This document shows, in pieces, positions 61,056 to 64,000 of a DNA stretch of 64,000 nt. The translations under genes were made by a program, and so were the position numbers. The notes below the pieces were generated by a model, which had not been told where the DNA came from, searched no databases, and was given only the letters and a program-made list of their open reading frames with translations. Source of the stretch: Pseudomonas sp. Gutcm_11s (lineage in GTDB: Bacteria; Pseudomonadota; Gammaproteobacteria; Pseudomonadales; Pseudomonadaceae); assembly GCF_028649395.1 (NCBI RefSeq), contig NZ_JAQSUW010000011.1, positions 180,231 through 244,230 on the forward strand, read 5' to 3'. Every line of letters begins with the position of its first letter. The stretch's first letter is position 1.

Positions 61056-61606
61056 CGGGCGTCGTCTTGGTTGAAGTGGCGGAGCAGGGCGAGCAACAGG
61101 CCGAGCAGGATAAAGGCGCCGGCGGCGTGCGTCAGCAGCGACATGCCGCTCGACCAGTGCCAGCCGCTGGCGGCGGACCCCAGTAGCCAGTTGGCATGGG
61201 CGAACAGGCTGCCATTGCCGAGCAGCTCGCGCAGGCCGCCGAGCAGCGTGGCGAGCAGCGCGAAGTTCAGTCCGGGCCTGAGGCCGGCCAGTGCCGTGTG
61301 CTGGTCGTCTAGGGCGAGCGCCAGGCAGGGCAGGATCAGCAGCGGCAGGAACAGCTCCAGGGCGCCGGCCAGCTCGGCGCTGAGCAACTGCAGCGCAAGC
61401 GCCGCGGCACTGGCGAGGATGCCGCCAATCAGCAGAGCGGCCAGCACCAGGCCATTGCCTTGCAGCCGCGCGCGCAGAGGGGGCAGCAGCAGGCCACAGA
61501 ACAGCAGAACCAGCAGGCCGCACAGGCCGATGCCGAAAGCCTTGATCAGCAGATCGGTGCAGCCCAGTAAAGGCGCGAGGGTGAGCAGCTGCACAGAGCG
61601 CTTCAT
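61052..61606 (-). CDS. rnfE: electron transport complex subunit RnfE/RsxE (short)
   Basis: 184 residues from ATG 61606. Membrane protein with about five or six helices; LTLAPLLGCTDLLIKAFGIG corresponds to the RnfE N-terminal helix and LELFLPLLILPCLALA to the conserved central part. About 45 residues shorter than E. coli RsxE. With RnfA/D/G/B it should form the ion-motive Rnf (SoxR-reducing) complex. Overlaps nth and rnfG by four bases each. Confidence 0.8.
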   Translation of the reverse strand: MKRSVQLLTLAPLLGCTDLLIKAFGIGLCGLLVLLFCGLLLPPLRARLQGNGLVLAALLIGGILASAAALALQLLSAELAGALELFLPLLILPCLALALDDQHTALAGLRPGLNFALLATLLGGLRELLGNGSLFAHANWLLGSAASGWHWSSGMSLLTHAAGAFILLGLLLALLRHFNQDDAR

Positions 61607-62193
61607 GGCTGCGCCTCCAGTAGTCGCTCGCGGTTGGCATCGAAGAAGCGCAGGGCGCGCTGCAGGGCATCGGTGACTGCGCGCGAGGTGACGGTAGCGC
61701 CGGCGATCTGGTCGACCTGGCCGCCATCTGCGCGTAGCGTCCATTTTGCCTCCAGCGTCTTGTCGGCGAAACCGCCCAGCCAGTGGGCCCGCTCCGGCGC
61801 CAGCAGATCGGCCAGGCCCGGCGTCTCCTGCTGTTGCAGCACCTTGCTGGCGAGCAGGTGGCCATCCGCGCTGATCGCCACCAGCAGGCGGATCGGTCCC
61901 TCGTAGCCGCGGGCGCTGACCGGCAGCAGCACGGCGCTGGGTCGGCCGTTCAGGCTGGCCAGGTAGCCCGGTTCGGCGTTGGTATTGCCCAGCAGGCCGC
62001 CGGCGGGCAGCGCGATGGGGCTGCGTAGCGGGCGATTGTCGTAGCTGCCGGCGGGCAGCAGGTCGAGCAGGGTGCGTTCGGCGGCGGCCTCGCGCCGTTG
62101 CTCGATGCGCGGCGCGGCGAAATGCTGGAAGACGACGAGCAGGCCGGCGCCGAGCAGGGCGATCAGCAGCAGGAGCGGGGCGGCGCGCTTCAT
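61603..62193 (-). CDS. rnfG: electron transport complex subunit RnfG/RsxG
   Basis: 196 residues: one N-terminal membrane helix (about 5-25) and a periplasmic FMN-binding domain with the covalent-flavin motif IAGATVTSRAVTDAL (Thr attachment expected). Also visible is GYEGPIRLLVAISADG. It overlaps rnfD and rnfE by four bases, giving a tightly coupled operon. Confidence 0.92.
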   Translation of the reverse strand: MKRAAPLLLLIALLGAGLLVVFQHFAAPRIEQRREAAAERTLLDLLPAGSYDNRPLRSPIALPAGGLLGNTNAEPGYLASLNGRPSAVLLPVSARGYEGPIRLLVAISADGHLLASKVLQQQETPGLADLLAPERAHWLGGFADKTLEAKWTLRADGGQVDQIAGATVTSRAVTDALQRALRFFDANRERLLEAQP

Positions 62194-63194
62194 CGCGGTG
62201 CTCCCAGGCGATCCAGGCGGGTGACGCAGAGGTTCATCAGCAGCACGGCAAAGGCTAGGCCGTCCGGGTAGCCGCCCCAGGTGCGGATGACATAGGTCAG
62301 CAGGCCGACGCCGATACCGAAGTACAGGCGCCCGCGCGGACTATCCGGGCCGCTGACCGGCTCGGTGATGATGAAGAAGGCGCCGAGCATGGTGGCACCG
62401 CTGAACAGGTGCAGCAGCGGCGAGCCGTTGGAGTCGGAGCCCGAGCCGCTCCAGCACAGCAGGCTGGCGACGAACAGGGCGCCGAGCATGCCGACCGGCG
62501 CCTGCCAGCGGATCACCTTCTGCTGCAGGAGGAACAGGCCGCCGGCGAGGAAGGTCAGGTTGACCCATTCCACGCCACGCCCGCCGACACCGCCGAAGGC
62601 CGGGTGGCTGGCGAATAGCTCGTCGACGGTCAGGCGGTCGTTGTGGCGCAAGCTGTCCAGCACCGTGGCCTGGCTCCAGCCATCCGGCAGGCCGGGGCCG
62701 AAGCCAAAGATCTGCTGCAGCCCGGCGAGCAGGTCGTGGCCGCCGCCAGGTGCCGGCCAATGCACCATCTGCGCCGGGAAGGCGACCAGGGCAAAGGCGT
62801 AGCCGAGCATGGCCGGGTTGAACGGGTTGCTGCCGAAACCGCCGAACAACGATTTGCCGAACAGGCTGGCGAAGGCGGCGCTGGCCACTGTTAGCCACCA
62901 AGGCGCGTAGCCGGGCAGGGCCAGGGCTAGCAGCAGGGCGCTGACCAGGCCGCTGCCTTCGGCCAGCAGCGGCTGCTCGAACAGGCTGTGCTGCTGCGGC
63001 GTGAGTGGCTGGCCGCGCAGGCGGCGGGTCAGCAGCTCGCAGGCGCAGCAGGTGGCGATGGCTAGCAGCAACTGGATCAGCAGGCCCCAGCCGTTGAACC
63101 AGAGCAGGGCCAGGGCGCCGGGCAGGCAGGCGAGCAGCACCCGCTGCATGCTCGGGCGTGGGTCGAAGGCGATCTCAGGGCTGCTGGTAGTCAT
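62190..63194 (-). CDS. rnfD: electron transport complex subunit RnfD/RsxD
   Basis: 334 residues from ATG 63194 (inside the end of the preceding gene). About nine membrane helices of the NQR2/RnfD family: [36 protein letters not shown], and [25 protein letters not shown], where the conserved SGAT threonine binds FMN covalently. Directly downstream of the rnfB-like gene with no rnfC in between. Confidence 0.92.
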   Translation of the reverse strand: MTTSSPEIAFDPRPSMQRVLLACLPGALALLWFNGWGLLIQLLLAIATCCACELLTRRLRGQPLTPQQHSLFEQPLLAEGSGLVSALLLALALPGYAPWWLTVASAAFASLFGKSLFGGFGSNPFNPAMLGYAFALVAFPAQMVHWPAPGGGHDLLAGLQQIFGFGPGLPDGWSQATVLDSLRHNDRLTVDELFASHPAFGGVGGRGVEWVNLTFLAGGLFLLQQKVIRWQAPVGMLGALFVASLLCWSGSGSDSNGSPLLHLFSGATMLGAFFIITEPVSGPDSPRGRLYFGIGVGLLTYVIRTWGGYPDGLAFAVLLMNLCVTRLDRLGAPR

Positions 63195-64000
63195 GCAGCT
63201 GTCGCTCGGCATGCGCCAGGCGCTGGCGGGCCTGCTGCAGGGTGTCGGTATCCACCGCAGCGGCATTGGCGGCCAGGCGTCGCTCCAGGCGCAGCAGCTC
63301 GGCGCGGGCATAGGCATGCTCGGTCTTCAGCTCGCGCAGCTGCGGGTCGACCTGGTGCTTGTCGGTGCGTACCAGATCGGGCAGCGGCTTGCCGCTGGCT
63401 TCTTCGGCGGCATGCAGGGCCTGGGCGGCGGCCTCCAGATTGGCGCGCAACGCCTGTAGTGTGCTGTCGTCGGCGCCTTGGCGCGTGGCCTTGTCCAGCT
63501 CGGCGCGGCGCAGGGCGAACTGGATCTTGGCCTGCTTGAGCGCGGCGATGCCGGGCGTGGCAGCGGCTGGCGCCGGCGGCGTGGCTGCTTCCAGCGCGCG
63601 CTGGGCCTGCTCGGCGGCCTGGCGCAATTCGTCCACCTGGCGCTGCAGTTCAGGGTTGCCGCGCTGGGCCAGCTGCTTCTCGGCCTTGCTCAGCACCACC
63701 TTGGCCATGGCCGCCTCGATCTTCAGGCGCTTGTAGCTGTCGTCGTTGCTCGCGGCCGGTTGCGCTGTCGGCGTGGCCGCACTCACCGCAGGCGCACGGG
63801 CGGCGCGCTCGGCCTTGCGCCTGGCTTCGTCACGCGCCAGGCGGGCGAGATGCGCCTCATGACGGCTGCGGAACTGGTCGGCGCGCTCGCGCTGCTGATC
63901 GGCCTCTCTGCCTGCCAGCGGCAGGATGTCGATGCAGTCGACCGGGCAGGGCGCCACACACAGCTCGCAGCCGGTGCATTCTGCGGTGATCACCGTGTGC
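63175..64000 (-). CDS. rnfB: RnfB-like ferredoxin domain with long coiled-coil C-terminal extension (5' part outside window)
   Basis: About 275 C-terminal residues are visible. At the window edge [22 protein letters not shown] is the second 4Fe-4S motif of RnfB-type ferredoxin domains. After DILPL follows a ~230-residue Ala/Glu/Arg/Gln-rich helical region ([37 protein letters not shown]) with heptads, much like the C-terminal tail normally seen on RnfC. The stop overlaps rnfD. Either rnfC is elsewhere or lost and RnfB carries its tail, or this is a lineage-specific RnfB. Remainder not visible. Confidence 0.7.
   Translation of the reverse strand, partial: HTVITAECTGCELCVAPCPVDCIDILPLAGREADQQRERADQFRSRHEAHLARLARDEARRKAERAARAPAVSAATPTAQPAASNDDSYKRLKIEAAMAKVVLSKAEKQLAQRGNPELQRQVDELRQAAEQAQRALEAATPPAPAAATPGIAALKQAKIQFALRRAELDKATRQGADDSTLQALRANLEAAAQALHAAEEASGKPLPDLVRTDKHQVDPQLRELKTEHAYARAELLRLERRLAANAAAVDTDTLQQARQRLAHAERQLHDYQQP

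Noticed and set aside
63175..63993. naming the last gene rnfC by position
   Set aside because: Its only visible Fe-S motif is of the RnfB type and no RnfC NADH/FMN domain is seen; position alone is not enough.

Overview
The window is a GC-rich, densely coded piece of a Pseudomonas chromosome (sensu lato). Protein families, Shine-Dalgarno sequences and several gene neighbourhoods (etfD/etfBA-plaF; MocR-ECF sigma-anti-sigma-atu cluster; nasT-nasS-acnB-DUF1289; argG-motY-pyrC-rnt-bfd; nth-rnf) match what I recall of P. aeruginosa gene order, but with different joins. A relative in the aeruginosa/mendocina/alcaligenes group is likely; the species cannot be read from this. I see no insertion sequence, prophage, CRISPR array, rRNA or tRNA.

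Layout: 1-4.5 kb, envelope operon (DUF1329, Ycf48-like propeller, MMPL/RND permease). 4.6-8.9 kb, a VOC protein, then etfD and etfBA, divergent around a PsrA-like box. 8.9-12 kb, a PlaF-type lipase and a coupled trio (binding protein, DUF4398 lipoprotein, OmpA-like). 12-18.4 kb, a MocR regulator, a von Willebrand lipoprotein-ECF sigma-anti-sigma operon and two lipoproteins. 18.4-22 kb, an autotransporter and a PiuC-type dioxygenase. 22-32 kb, the acyclic terpene (citronellol/geraniol) degradation cluster atuABCDEFG with its repressor atuR. 32-38.8 kb, paired binding proteins, a CPBP protease, a CBS-domain kinase with a dual-receiver regulator, and small genes. 38.9-42 kb, an nrtABC-type nitrate ABC transporter. 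42-46 kb, small proteins, AlaC-type aminotransferase and a PLP decarboxylase. 46-48 kb, the nitrate sensor pair nasS-nasT. 48-54 kb, two YgdI-like lipoproteins, acnB, DUF1289, UspE-like protein, miaE. 54-60 kb, bfd, rnt, pyrC, motY, argG, gloA, a GGDEF protein. 60-64 kb, a PA3496-type protein, nth and the rnf/rsx membrane complex, cut by the window end.

The most informative signals are regulatory. Both nrtA and the nasS-nasT operon carry a sigma-54 -24/-12 promoter followed by a leader with two hexaloop hairpins (loop AACGGC or AATGGC) and an overlapping intrinsic terminator. This is the architecture bound by ANTAR antiterminators such as NasT, so the sensor operon appears to control its own leader as well as the transporter. 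The atuR-atuA gap has two inverted copies of a 16-bp dyad (AtuR operators), and four atu genes have AANAANAA motifs at or near their ribosome binding sites (Hfq-Crc catabolite repression). The MocR gene and the distant PLP-decarboxylase gene share ACTGTacCG direct repeats, suggesting a common regulon. Structural oddities are an RnfB-like protein with a long coiled-coil tail lying directly upstream of rnfD with no rnfC between, and a 132-bp palindromic element upstream of acnB. All functional assignments rest on reading the translations and recalled family knowledge; no searches were run.
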